DNA of 64,000 nt from positions 1,116,001 through 1,180,000 of the forward strand of contig QXEO01000342.1 in NCBI GenBank assembly GCA_007115705.1. Reading direction: 5' to 3'. Each line of letters starts with the position of its first letter. The stretch's first letter is position 1. A program made the translations under genes and the position numbers. The DNA is from Dactylis glomerata. Its lineage: Eukaryota; Streptophyta; Magnoliopsida; Poales; Poaceae. This document shows, one piece after another, positions 41,653 through 52,773 of this stretch. The notes beneath the pieces were generated by a model. That model saw only the letters and a list, made by a program, of their open reading frames with translations. It was not told where the DNA came from and made no database searches.

Positions 41653-42137
41653 TGATAAGGGGTTGCCAGATCTTCTTAGTGAGCCGATGTAGATGGATGA
41701 TAACTTGGTGGATAATCTGTGAGATGCACACGAACTCTCCGGCTGTTCCCCAGGTGCCAATGCAACAGATCTTCAACCCTATGGATATTCAAGACACCAC
41801 ACACCTGCACACGTAGCCACCGACCATGAAGCGGTTCTGCAATCTCCTAATTCCCAATGGAACAGCAGATCACACTTGAATTCTCAGTAGCAAAACTCCA
41901 GATCGAAACAAACTTGGAGTGGGGTAGATATTCTGAGCGAAACACAGAGGAATATAAGATTTTAGAGGAAAGCTTACAAGCAATTTCGTTCTGATGTTTG
42001 GGGGTAATCTAAACGTAGTCTAAATGACACAAGGGGGCGCCCCATGGGTACTTAAAGGGGTTGGGGCGTCCTGGGCAAAGACCTGGCCCAAAACAAACCT
42101 GGTTTGGGCCCAAACGGACTCGGTTCGACTCAAACTC
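41653..42137 (-). repeat. 5' LTR of B, partial (unit 1)
   Basis: Minus strand, ends CCCCTTATCA. Matches the F LTR (18020-18507) and breaks at the duplication join. Confidence 0.82.
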
Positions 42138-42588
42138 GGATCGTGCACGCTCGTGTCCTTTTTTTTTGAATTCCGATCGGATCTAGCGATCGTTTGGACC
42201 GATCAGATCTGCGTTTTTTTTTGGATGAAACTAACGAGCGGAACCCAGTCGGACTCCTTTGGAGATCCGATCTACGTATCTCAAGCACGAACTCAAGCAC
42301 GTCGACCAGAGGAAGAAGACGATGATCCCAGGTGATGCAAAAGATGACCAAAAGTAAAACTAAGATGCAGAAAAGATTGCCAGACCTAGACTCCGACGGA
42401 TGGAAGAGAGAAAACATGAAAAACGATCAGCGACTAAAACTCAAGAACGGTGCAATCTAGGCTATGGCAGAAGCTAAGAACCCTAAATTTTTTTTGGCCT
42501 TTTCTGGATAGGACTGAAAACAAAAACGAATTGCAGGGATGAATTTGTGGATGCTCACCGAGTAAACCGTGGAAATCTGATACCAAGA
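42138..42588 (-). repeat. Duplicated J leader end
   Basis: Copy of 37998-38448, including the J primer site. It follows directly on the broken B LTR. Confidence 0.92.
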
Positions 42589-43502
42589 TGATAAGGGGTG
42601 TCCCGATCTTCTCAGCGAGCGCGATGTAGATGGCGATGATGGTGATGAAGATAACTCGAGTGTCGCTGTAAACTCTCCGGCTAATCCCTGCTGCCAGCGC
42701 AACAGCTCTCAACCCTTTGGATATTCGCAACGTCACACGCTTGCGCACGTAGCCGCCGACCATGAAGCGGTGATGCAATATACTAATTCCCAATGGAACA
42801 GCAGATTACACTCAGACTTTCAGAAGAACAAACACCAGATCGATACGAATTGGTGCAAACAATTTCAGAGGAACACTTGGTTCTGTCTAGAAACTAGGGT
42901 TTTGTTTAAACATGGTTTAAGGGACTTGAGGGGGCGCCCCTGTCTACTTAAGGGAGGCTGGGGCGTCCTCAGCATGGACCTGGCCCAAAACCAACCTTGT
43001 TTGGGCCCAAACTGACTCGGTTCGACTCAAACGAGTACATATCAACCCATACATGGGTTCGGCCTAATTTGGCACGCAGGCCATGAGTGTGGCGCGCCTT
43101 AGACATGTAGACATCGTGTCGTAGGCTGTCCTAGTGCGCCATCACGGACCTTCTCATGTCGACTTGATGTTCTGGTGATCTCGTGGTGCGCCTGCCTCCC
43201 TCTCCTCCCTCGCGCACTTGATCATCAAGTCTTGCTCTTCTTGCTGCGACTCATCTCCTCCTCGTGCAACACTCGTGTTATCAACAAACCTGATCATACA
43301 TAGATGCATAGACTTAGGCAGTATAAAGTTCTCATTAAATAAAAGATCAGGTTCAATTAAGAGTGAGTTCACATGTTGTTCCAATAGCTTTGCACGTGCT
43401 CTTGTAATTGGTCCAATCCTAATCTCATTGGACTTCTTCGTAGCAACATCTTCATCAAAAGGAGTAGGAGATAATGGCGGTGTAATAGGGATGTCCTCAT
43501 CA
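42589..43502 (-). repeat. Duplicated J LTR
   Basis: Copy of 38449-39362. It looks like a solo LTR but arose by segmental duplication, since its flanks are duplicated too. Confidence 0.92.
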
Positions 43503-43809
43503 CCAAACCTTGAACGTGAGCGTCCTTGACATGGCATTTCACCTAGTACCCGTGGAGATTCTAGGGAATCTGCTCTTGCTCTGCGGCCTCGGCTCTGTCA
43601 TCTTGTTCTTCCTCCTCAGCTCCGCCATCCAGCTCTTTTTCTGCAGCCTCTTCTGCGGTCAATCCCGATGTTTCCTCCTCTGCTTCGGACGTGATATCCT
43701 CCGGATATACATCCGCCATTTGAGGGTTCGCGCCCTGGGCGGATTGCTGTAGAGGAGAATCCTCCTCCTCGGCTTCGGAGGGATGGCGGGAAGGAGATCC
43801 GGAGTTCAT
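43503..43809 (-). pseudogene. Duplicated antisense exon 1 start
   Basis: Copy of 39363-39669 with the same ATG and stops; promoter duplicate upstream at 43997-44025. Without downstream exons it cannot make the full product. Confidence 0.8.
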
Positions 43810-44396
43810 GGCGGCGGATGAAGGTTAAATCCCGCTACGAGATATGCGAAGTTTTCAGATGAATTGCTCTAGCAGAAAGTCACCGGCGGCGAAGAAATCC
43901 CGCGGTGGCTCGTTGGAGATCATAGAGCTCTAGAGGAGGCGCTGAGGAGAGAGAAGGCGCGGGGGGCGAATGAGGTGTGAATCGGCCGGGGGTGAGAGGC
44001 CGGGGTATATATAGACCCCGGGCCTCGAGATTCGTGCCCGCCATCACAACCACTCATCTTGATCACGGAAACCCTAATTCGGCGGCATGTGTCCAAGGGT
44101 AAAAAAGTAACTTTGGTGAAACAGTGCGTACGCTGTGAATCTTGCCCTAGAAGGAACTACGTGCCAAAAATTATGGCGGATTTCTATGGTATGATCCAAC
44201 GGATCCCGGAAATCTCGCTAAGTTGAAACTACGTCGCATAATCCGCTATCTACGGCGGATTGATAGATGGAGAAAAGAGGAACATCAAGAACCGCCATCC
44301 AGACGCAGAATAGAAGACGAGCTATGGCGGATGGACTTCACCAAAAACAAGGCATGGTGGATGGAGATGGCGATCTTGAAGTTTCCTGGGGGCTAC

Positions 44397-44909
44397 TGTT
44401 GGGGATATACCAGCGACGTAGTCCTAAACCAGCAAGCCAGGGTGGCCCATCAGGGTGGTATGGCGGATTGCCTTCCGGGCGGCCCAGTTGCTGGAAAGAC
44501 CATGGCGGTACTGGACATAGGAGCTCATGGCGGATCCACAGACAGGCCCATGGCGGGTTGCCTTGTAGTACACGCATAGGACTTAGTCTAGGACTCCAAG
44601 TTGTATCCGCTCCGGTACCAATGTGTAACCCACGCCAGGCGCCTTTATAAGCCGACGTGGAGAAGCCCTTGAGGCACAACTTAGACATACGGTCAATCGC
44701 ATAGCGAAACAGCCAACCTCATCATTGTAACCGAGCACTTGTTGCCATATAGTGATTTATAGCAGCACGTAGGGTCTCGCCACTATTGCGGGATCTGAAG
44801 CTGGGTAAACTCATGCTACCACCGTCCCGGAATGTTCCGCTGTGTTCACCCCTTCCACAAACCACCATACACCTATCCCTATGGCAGATCTATTGATGAA
44901 ACCACGACA
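44397..44909 (+). repeat. Duplicated C 3' LTR
   Basis: Copy of 40257-40769 with a handful of transitions. Confidence 0.92.
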
Positions 44910-45791
44910 TTAATGGAGTAGCAAACTTTTAGCTATGTTATCTCTCGCTTTTTCTTTTCTCTTTTTTTTGAACTCTTTTTCTCTTTTCTCTTTTTTTTGA
45001 AACTATTTTCTAGCTCTTTTTGCTGAAACGACCACAAAATACAAAGCACTGTAAATCCTATGTGAGTAGCCCGGAGAGCACAAACATGCTAGTCTCGTAG
45101 GAAAGATCTAGACACAAAGAAAGGCTACTAAGGCTCTCAAAGAAACGGAACGCTTTGTGCACTTAGATGGACAAGAAATAGAGAAAGAAAAGAAGATACA
45201 AAATAGGAAAAGAAAAGAAAATGCTTGGGCTGGCCTGCTCTCCTAGGAGCAGACAGGCTCTGTGGTCTGGCGCGGCAGAGCGAGACCTGGCGCGGGCGAG
45301 TCGCGAGTGTGCTGTCGAGCGGCCGCTCGAGGGAAGACACCCTCCGTCCCCACGCGCACGCGCACGCGCGGGAGATGCGGGACGATCGAGGCCGGGCGAC
45401 GCGCGAACACAGAGCGTGTCTGTGGCATAGCACGCGGGCCTCTTTGCGGATCTTTTTTTTTCTCGGCTGGGGTTTTTAGATCGATCTCTCCTCGACTCGA
45501 TCAAGAAAACAAGACTCCGATGAAAACAAAACGAGATTGATGGAAGACGCCTAAACCCTAAATTGACTCAGAACAAGAACAAAATCTAGACACCTACGAT
45601 GCAGATTAGAAGAAGGAAAACACAAAGGAAACACGATCAACAACTACAACTCAACTCTGATGCAATCTAGGCTAAGACAAGAACTAAGAACCCTAATTTT
45701 TTTGTAGGTTTTTTCTATATAGGATGAAAACAAGAACTAATCCGTTGGATGGATTGCTCACCGAGTAAATTCTGGAAATCTGATACCAAGA
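44910..45791 (-). other. Duplicated B leader
   Basis: Copy of 40770-41652, one base shorter in a T-run near 45453. Confidence 0.85.
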
Positions 45792-46346
45792 TGATAAGGG
45801 GTTGCCAGATCTTCTTAGTGAGCCGATGTAGATGGATGATAACTTGGTGGATAATCTGTGAGATGCACACGAACTCTCCGGCTGTTCCCCAGGTGCCAAT
45901 GCAACAGATCTTCAACCCTATGGATATTCAAGACACCACACACCTGCACACGTAGCCACCGACCATGAAGCGGTTCTGCAATCTCCTAATTCCCAATGGA
46001 ACAGCAGATCACACTTGAATTCTCAGTAGCAAAACTCCAGATCGAAACAAACTTGGAGTGGGGTAGATATTCTGAGCGAAACACAGAGGAATATATGATT
46101 TTAGAGGAAAGCTTACAAGCAATTTCGTTCTGATGTTTGGGGGTAATCTAAACGTAGTCTAAATGACACAAGGGGGCGCCCCATGGGTACTTAAAGGGGT
46201 TGGGGCGTCTTGGGCAAAGACCTGGCCCAAAACAAACCTGGTTTGGGCCCAAACGGACTCGGTTCGACTCAAACTGGTACATACCGACCCATACATGGGT
46301 TCGGCCTATTTTGGCACGCAGGCCATGAGTGTGGCGCGCCTTAGAC
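45792..46346 (-). repeat. 5' LTR of B, partial (unit 2 plus original continuation)
   Basis: Runs past the duplication end (46275) into GGTACATACCGACCC..., then stops at 46346 against truncated E1. Compared with F it lacks the first ~400 LTR bases. Confidence 0.82.
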
Positions 46347-47761
46347 TCGTGGCTGACTACCCGCGGCACCGTATGCACCGGAACACGATCAGCACCACCG
46401 TCATCGGTATGAACACCCATGTCAATACGAACTGGAAGTGGAACACATGGAATACATGGTGACATATCCTTCCCTTCATCTATATGAGGCTTGACTTCAA
46501 CCGGCTTGTCACTAACAAGAACAACTGGCTTGTCATCTACAGGCTTGGCTGAAACAATATTACCACTGACGCTCTTCGCATCATGCTCCTCAAGCTGCAC
46601 CTGAGGTAGCCCTGGATGTGGCTTAGCTTTATGCAACTTCTCCTTGCGAACCACCAACACGACATCGGACTTGATTTGATCATCTCTCATAGGCTTCAAA
46701 GTCCGCTGTTTGCCATCATGCACAAAAGAATATGTATTTGTTGTCCCAGCATGCATAGCATTGTGATCATACTGCCATGGACGTCCAAGTAACAGTCCAC
46801 ACACCTCCAATGGCAACACATCACATTCCACCTCATCAGCATAGTCAGCAGCTATAAATGGCACACGCACCTTGTGAGTAATCTTTAGCATACCGCAGCT
46901 ATTAACCCACTCAACATGCCTCGGTTCTGGAATACGCCATGTGGATAAACCCAAAGCCTCCACAACCGCCTTGCTAATGCCATTACAGTAACTACCACTG
47001 TCAATCATCAACTTGCATGCTTTGCCTTTGATTATGCACTGTGCCTGAAATAAATTCCATCGCTGGCCTCTAACTGCTGTCATACAAGTCTCATCATGTA
47101 CTCGTTTGAGTTGCATATTCAGCCCACTCAATGGTACAATCTCCTCCAGGATATCCTTGACAACATCAGCCTTGACAACATCAACCGCTGACAATTCAGA
47201 ATTCGTGGCTGCCACCTTGCTAACTGTCGGCAATGGAACAACTGTCAACTTCTCATGAGTAGTCAGAGCTGTCGCGACCTTCGGTATAGGAGCTATGCTC
47301 TTGCCAACATCCTCTATCCCATGCACAACCTTGGGTGGCTGCTGAATCACTTCTACAGTTACCATGGGCTTTCGAGAAGGAACCACGGTGCTAGAAGGGA
47401 TAAAGCACTCTCACAGAAATTTCCTGAAATTTGCCCAAGTTGCAGAGGTAATGCGCTTCTCCCACAATGCTTTTTGCCACCAATTGTGTAGCTTTATATC
47501 CACGCATCGGTCTGCAAGAAGAAAACATGTAGAATCGGCCATGTTGTGACTATAGGTAGCACATCTATAAAGACCCTGTAGCATATGACGTTCCCATGAC
47601 TCAAATTCTGCAGCTGTTGCATTGTGGTGCAGTTGCCAATTGAGATCATCTTCAGCTCATGCTACGCCATCTAACAGATCAAGATAATCATTGAAAATGT
47701 CACCCGACTTCTTGCCACTACGACACCTTTCGCCGTAATAATCACCCGGAAAAGAATCCAT
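46347..47761 (-). pseudogene. E1 gag-protease
   Basis: ATG at 47761 (MDSFPGDYYGERC). Divergent gag core (F-E-S-W-E-R-H-M-L, N-W-W-Q-K-E-L-W), then a Val/Pro/Thr-rich linker, then the protease with L-M-I-D-S-G-S-Y-C-N and C-G-L-L-L-G-R-P-W (about 46800). Stops at 47657-47659 (TGA; E2 has TGT) and 47411-47413 (TGA; E2 has CGA). It is cut off at 46347 after H-T-V-P-R-V-V-S-H; the remaining open frame to 46148 is foreign LTR sequence. Confidence 0.8.
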
Positions 47762-48794
47762 CTTGTCCTATCAATTCGTCACACAAAAATTAGCAAAGAT
47801 ATTCATTTCAAAACGGAACGCAATAGTCCACTTGCTGGCTCTCCTTGCAGCAATCGGTCCTCAATTAGTATCCGTCCCAAACTTAGTCCCAAACCAGCGA
47901 TGAACTTGTTTCTTATTTTTGAGACTTTGTAGCGATCAGAAACGAGGAGCAGCTGAGGGCGCTCGACCCCGGAGATGGTCTGGAGTCTAGCGAGGCGGGC
48001 GATCTTGTCGAGGGTCGGGAAAGAAATCGCCAGGGACGAGCTTCTGCGATCCCAGGCGCTTTGGGCCAGCCTGCTAGGAAAAATCAAGCGCGTGGCCAAG
48101 CGAGAGCATGAGCGGCGCGACTGACTTATCGATCCCAGGCACGGGCGAGCGAGGCAAGCGATGTTAGGAGCGATCGGATCTGAGCAGTAACGATAGGCAG
48201 GATAGCTGGCCGAGCGCAGCTGACGCTCGGGCCTAGCGCGAGGAGCCGATGCCAACTGGGACGGCCCAGGAGACAATGCCAGGGGCGCGGGCGATCCCTC
48301 GATCTCGGGCGCGGGCGCCGCGATCCCAGGCCGCGGGCGACGCCTCGCTCGCCCAGGGGCAGACGGTCTCCGTCCCCCAGCGACGTGTACCGATCGGATC
48401 TGCTTTGGAAGCCTCAACTGGATGGAATCTGACCGGATCGACGCTATGATCTGCAAGAAATCCGGAAGCAAAAACTGATCTGAGGCCTACGGAAACTCCA
48501 ACAACGAGCTAGCACCAACTCGTCTCCAAGACTCCAACAAACTCAATGTCTCGGCAATCTGAAAAACTTCAATTTCTGATCTGAATCAATTGGATCTGAG
48601 AGCAGGGCAAGAATTCGATCGGATCTTCCTGAACTGATCTCGAGATCATAAACCTGCAACTCCGCACCGATCTGAAAATTTCCACTTCTGATCTAAAAAC
48701 TTGCAATGAAGAACTAGAACCGATCTGAAAACTGCTCGGAGAAGACAATCCGCAGATCAATCAGCAGAATATACTCGCGGTGATCAACCTAGTA
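47762..48794 (-). other. E1 leader
   Basis: About 1.03 kb; GC-rich from 47940 to 48400. A 222-codon open frame here (47803-48471) is conserved in E2 (51186-51878) but resembles no known protein, and its end overlaps rRNA-free, compositionally biased sequence; I treat it as leader. Confidence 0.55.
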
Positions 48795-48805
48795 ATCTGA
48801 TACCA
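48795..48805 (-). other. Primer binding site of E1
   Basis: Minus strand TGGTATCAGAT, two bases from the LTR. Confidence 0.8.
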
Positions 48806-48807
48806 CA

Positions 48808-49366
48808 TGATAAGGATCACGCCGGTGATCCTATTAGTTTTGTCCCGATCTTTCACAGCGAGTCTACCCGGATAGAAATCTTCCAATAACATGAAGAACG
48901 TCACCTGAAGAAGAGGAACGAATCCAGCAAGCAACGTGATGAAGATCACCACGCCTCAAACCTGAGCCTGATAATCCTTGATGAACACAAGAACCTTCAC
49001 AGCAATGTATTAGATAAACACGGCAGCGCCATTTCCCCGGAGGGATGATACACGGTGGAGCACACGATAGTTTTCGACTAAACAACTAAACTCCCCTAAA
49101 CCCTAGACTGCTGGCCTCCTTATATAGACGGCCAGAAAACTATTGGGCTTGGACAGGCCCAAACCCAAAACACAAATAATTCTAAGTGGCCCATAACATG
49201 ACCTAGCACATGGAATAACATAAGCAGATATGTAAATTGCTGACACAGCCTTAGACTAAATTATTTCATATCGTAGGTCGTCCTGGCGTGCCAATCAACA
49301 ACGAGCTTCCCTCATCTTGGTGGAGTCCTGAAATTGGGCTTCACCTCCTCCTTCGTGCCCATATCA
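48808..49366 (-). repeat. Shared central LTR of E1/E2
   Basis: 559 bases. Minus strand TGATATGGGCACG...CCTTATCA. TATA box CTATATAAGG on the minus strand (49118-49127). Its start encodes the end of the E2 protein (D-M-G-T-K-E-E-V-K-P-N-F-R-T-P-P). Confidence 0.9.
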
Positions 49367-50451
49367 TCCTCCGCCCCTTCAAAAAGCGTTGTCCCCAACG
49401 CGTGAGGGTCTGCTCGAAAGGGTGGCGGAATAGCAACAATAGCACCACACATATTCGTCGTCTTCAAGTCTTGCTTGCCTTCCTCACCACATCCTCCCTC
49501 TTGGCCTGCTCGACTTGATACAGCCCTGGGTGGTTGCACCACTTTTCGTCGCCAAATGAACTTGTACTTAGGCGCCTCCACCTTCTTCTTCTCAATCCTT
49601 GCTGGAACCTTGCGTTGCTGAACATGAACCTGCTTAGCACGACCCTGCAAAGTAGTAATGCCCGTGCCACACAACTGACGAACATGTCCATCTTTGCCTG
49701 TATGCACACGCACTGCTGCTCCAACAAAACGTCTCTAGGGTGTTCTAACAAAACTGTGGCTGACTACCCGCGGCACCGTATGCACCGGAACACGATCAGC
49801 ACCACCGTCATCGGTCTGAACACCCATGTCAACACGAACTGGAAGTGGAACACATGGAATACATGGTGACATATCCTTCCCTTCATCTATATGAGGCTTG
49901 ACTTCAACCGGCTTGTCACTAACAAGAACAACTGGCTTGTCATCTACAGGCTTGGCTGAAACAATATTACCACTGACGCTCTTTGCATCATGCTCCTCAA
50001 GCTGCACCTGAGCTAGCCCTGGATGTGGCTTAGCTTTATGCAACTTCTCCTTGCGAACCACCAACACGACATCAGACTTGATTTGATCATCTCTCATAGG
50101 CTTCAAAGTCCGCTGTTTGCCATCATGCACAAAAGAATATGTATTTGCTCTCCCAGCATGCATAGCATTGTGATCATACTGCCATGGACGTCCAAGTAAC
50201 AGTCCACACACCTCCAATGGCAACACATCACATTCCACCTCATCAGCATAGTCAGCAACTGTAAATGGCACACGCACCTTGTGAGTAATCTTTAGCATAC
50301 CGCAGCTATTAACCCACTCAACATGCCTCGGTTCTGGAATACGCCATGTGGATAAACCCAAAGCCTCCACAACCGCCTTGCTAATGCCATTACAGTAACT
50401 ACCACTATCAATCATCAACTTGCATGCTTTGCCATTGATTATGCACTGTGC
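49312..50451 (-). pseudogene. E2 protease with LTR-encoded tail
   Basis: Protease: L-M-I-D-S-G-S-Y (about 50410) and C-G-L-L-L-G-R-P-W, then a long Val/Lys/Asp-rich tail (K-P-V-D-D-K-P-V-V-L). TAG at 49735-49737 after V-R-T-P; a later open frame (49713-49312) crosses the purine tract and ends in the LTR with V-K-P-N-F-R-T-P-P as in D. Active site is D-S-G, the usual retropepsin triad type. Confidence 0.8.
49367..49379 (-). other. Polypurine tract of E2
   Basis: Minus strand AAGGGGCGGAGGA, adjacent to the LTR start TGATATGG. Confidence 0.75.
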
Positions 50452-51168
50452 CTAAAATATATTCCATCGCTGGCCTCTATCTGCTGTCATACAAGTCTCA
50501 TCATGTACTCGTTTGAGTTGCATATTCAGCCCACTCAATGGTACAATCTCCTCCATGATATCCTTGACAACACCAGCCTTGACAACATCAACCGCTGACA
50601 ATTCAGAATTCGTGGCTGCCACCTTGCTAACTGTCGGCAATGGAACAACTGTCAACTTCTCATGAGTAGTCACAGCTGTCGCGACCTTCGGTATAGGAGC
50701 TATGCTCTTGCCAACATCCTCTATCCCATGCACAACCTTGGGTGGCTGCTGAATCACTTCTACAGTTACCATGGGCTTTCGAGAAGGAACCACGGTGCTA
50801 GAAGGGATAAAGCACTCTCGCAGAAATTTCCTGAAATTCACCCAAGTTGCAGAGGTAATGCGCTTCTCCCACAATTCTTTTTGCCACCAATTGTGTAGCT
50901 TTATATCCACGCGTCGGTCTGCAAGAAACAAACATGTAGAATCGGCCATGTTGTGACTATAGGTAGCACATCTATAAAGACCCTGTAGCATATGACGTTC
51001 CCATGACTCAAATTCAGCAGCTGTTGCATTGTGGTGCAGTTGCCAATTGAGATCATCTTCAGCACATGCTACGCCGTCTAACAGATCAAGATAATCATTG
51101 AAAATGTCACCCGACTTCTTGCCACTACGACACCTTTCGCCGTAATAATCACCCGGAAAAGAAACCAT
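50452..51168 (-). pseudogene. E2 gag-like ORF
   Basis: ATG 51168 (MVSFPGDYYGERC). 238 codons: acidic helical N-terminus, gag-core-like W-E-R-H-M-L ... N-W-W-Q-K-E-L-W ... F-L-R-E-C-F-I-P, then a linker. It has no zinc knuckle. Ends at TAG 50452-50454 where E1 has CAG (W-N-L-F-Q-A-Q-C), so E1 shows gag and protease were one frame. Confidence 0.8.
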
Positions 51169-52201
51169 CTTGTCCTATCAGTTCGTCACACAAAAATCAG
51201 CAAAGATATTCGTTTCAAAACGGAACGCAATAGTCCACTTGCTGGCTCTCCTTGCGGCAATCGGTCCTCAATTAGTATCCGTCCCAAACTTAGTCCCAAA
51301 CCAGCGATGAACTTGTTTCTTATTTTTGACACTTTGTAGCGATCAAAAACGAGGAGTAGCTGAGGGCGCTCGACCCCGGAGATGGTCTGGAGTCTAGCGA
51401 GGCGGGCGATCTTGTCGAGGGTCGGGAAAGAAATCGCCAGGGACGAGCTTCTGCGATCCCAGGCGCTTTGGGCCGGCCTGCTGGGAAAAATCAAGCGCCT
51501 GGCCAAGCGAGAGCACGAGCGGCGCGACTGACTTATCGATCCCAGGCACAGGCGAGCGAGGCAAGCGATGTTAGGAGCGATCGGATCTGGGCAGTAACGA
51601 TAGGCAGGATAGCTGGCCGAGCGCAGCTGACGCTCGGGCCTAGTGCGAGGAGCCGATGCCAACTGGGCTGGCCCAGGAGACAACGCCAGGGGCGCGGGCG
51701 ATCCCTCGATCTCGGGCACGGGCGTCGCGATCCCAGGCCACGGGCGATGCCTCGCTCGCCCAGGGGCAGACGGTCTCCATCCCCCAGCGACGTGTACCGA
51801 TCGGATCTGCTTTGGAAGCCTCAACTGGATGGAATCTGACCGGATCGACGCTATGATCTGCAAGAAATCCGGAAGCAAAAACTGATCTGAGGCCTACGGA
51901 AACTCCAACAACGAGCTAGCACCAACTCGTCTCCAAGACTCCAACAAACTCAATGTCTCGGCAATCTGAAAAACTTCAATTTCTGATCTGAATCAATCGG
52001 ATCTGAGAGCAGGGCAAGAATTCGATCGGATCTTCCTTAACTGATCTCGAGATCATAAACCTGCAACTCCGCACCGATCTGAAAATTTCCACTTCTGATC
52101 TAAAAACTTGCAATGAAGAACTAGAACCGATCTGAAAACTGCTCGGAGAAGACAATCCGCAGATCAATCAGCAGAATATACTCGCGGTGATCAACCCAGT
52201 A
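51169..52201 (-). other. E2 leader
   Basis: About 1.03 kb, colinear with the E1 leader, GC-rich at 51330-51800. No supported gene. Confidence 0.6.
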
Positions 52202-52212
52202 ATCTGATACCA
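52202..52212 (-). other. Primer binding site of E2
   Basis: Minus strand TGGTATCAGAT, two bases from the LTR. Confidence 0.8.
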
Positions 52213-52214
52213 CA

Positions 52215-52773
52215 TGATAAGGATCACGCCGGTGATCCTATTAGTTTTGTCCCGATCTTTCACAGCGAGTCTACCCGGATAAAAATCTTCCAATAACGTG
52301 AAGAACGTCACCTGAAGAAGAGGAACGAATCCAGCAAGCAACGTGATGAAGATCACCACGCCTCAAACCTGAGCCTGATAATCCTTGATGAACACAAGAA
52401 CCTTCACAGCAATGTATTTGATAAACACGGCAGCGCCGTTTCCCCGGAGGGATGATACACGGTGGAGCACACGATAGTTTTCGACTAAACAACTGAACTC
52501 CCCTAAACCCTAGACTGCTGGCCTCCTTATATAGACGGCCAGAAAACTATTGGGCTTGGACAGGCCCAAACCCAAAACACAAATAATTCTAAGTGGCCCA
52601 TAACATGACCTACCACACGGAATAACATAAGCAGATATGTAAATTGCTGACACAACCTTAGACTAAATTATTTCATATCGTAGGTCGTCCTGGCGTGCCA
52701 ATCACCAACGAGCTTCCCTCATGTTGGTGGAGTCCTGAAATTGGGCTTCATCTCCTCCTTCGTGCCCATATCA
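52215..52773 (-). repeat. 5' LTR of E2
   Basis: 559 bases, same length as the central LTR. The outer terminus (plus strand ...CCCATATCA) abuts H. Confidence 0.9.

Larger units (their letters stand above)
37998..46275. repeat. 4.14-kb tandem segmental duplication
   Basis: 37998-42137 and 42138-46275 are the same sequence, offset 4,140 (one 1-base A/T-run indel near 45453). Each unit holds the J leader end, J 5' LTR, C antisense exon 1 start with promoter, C 3' LTR, B leader and part of the B LTR. The join near 42137 reads CAAACTC|GGATCG; the original continuation CAAACTGGTACAT appears after unit 2 at 46276. I count about 20 differences, mostly transitions. Confidence 0.93.
46347..52773 (-). 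mobile_element. Elements E1 and E2: two non-autonomous units sharing one LTR
   Basis: Minus-strand order from the right: LTR 52215-52773, E2 interior, LTR 48808-49366, E1 interior, truncated at 46347. The middle LTR is bordered by a purine tract on the E2 side (49367-49379) and a primer site on the E1 side (48795-48805), so it is 3' LTR of one unit and 5' LTR of the other. Each interior has a short gag-like region and a protease and no pol. LTRs differ at about 11 of 559 sites. The right end abuts H RT sequence within C-T-A-A-G, the likely target site. Confidence 0.88.

Noticed and set aside
42589..43502. Solo LTR of the J family
   Set aside because: It has no target duplication of its own, and its flanks on both sides are duplicated from 37998-42137.
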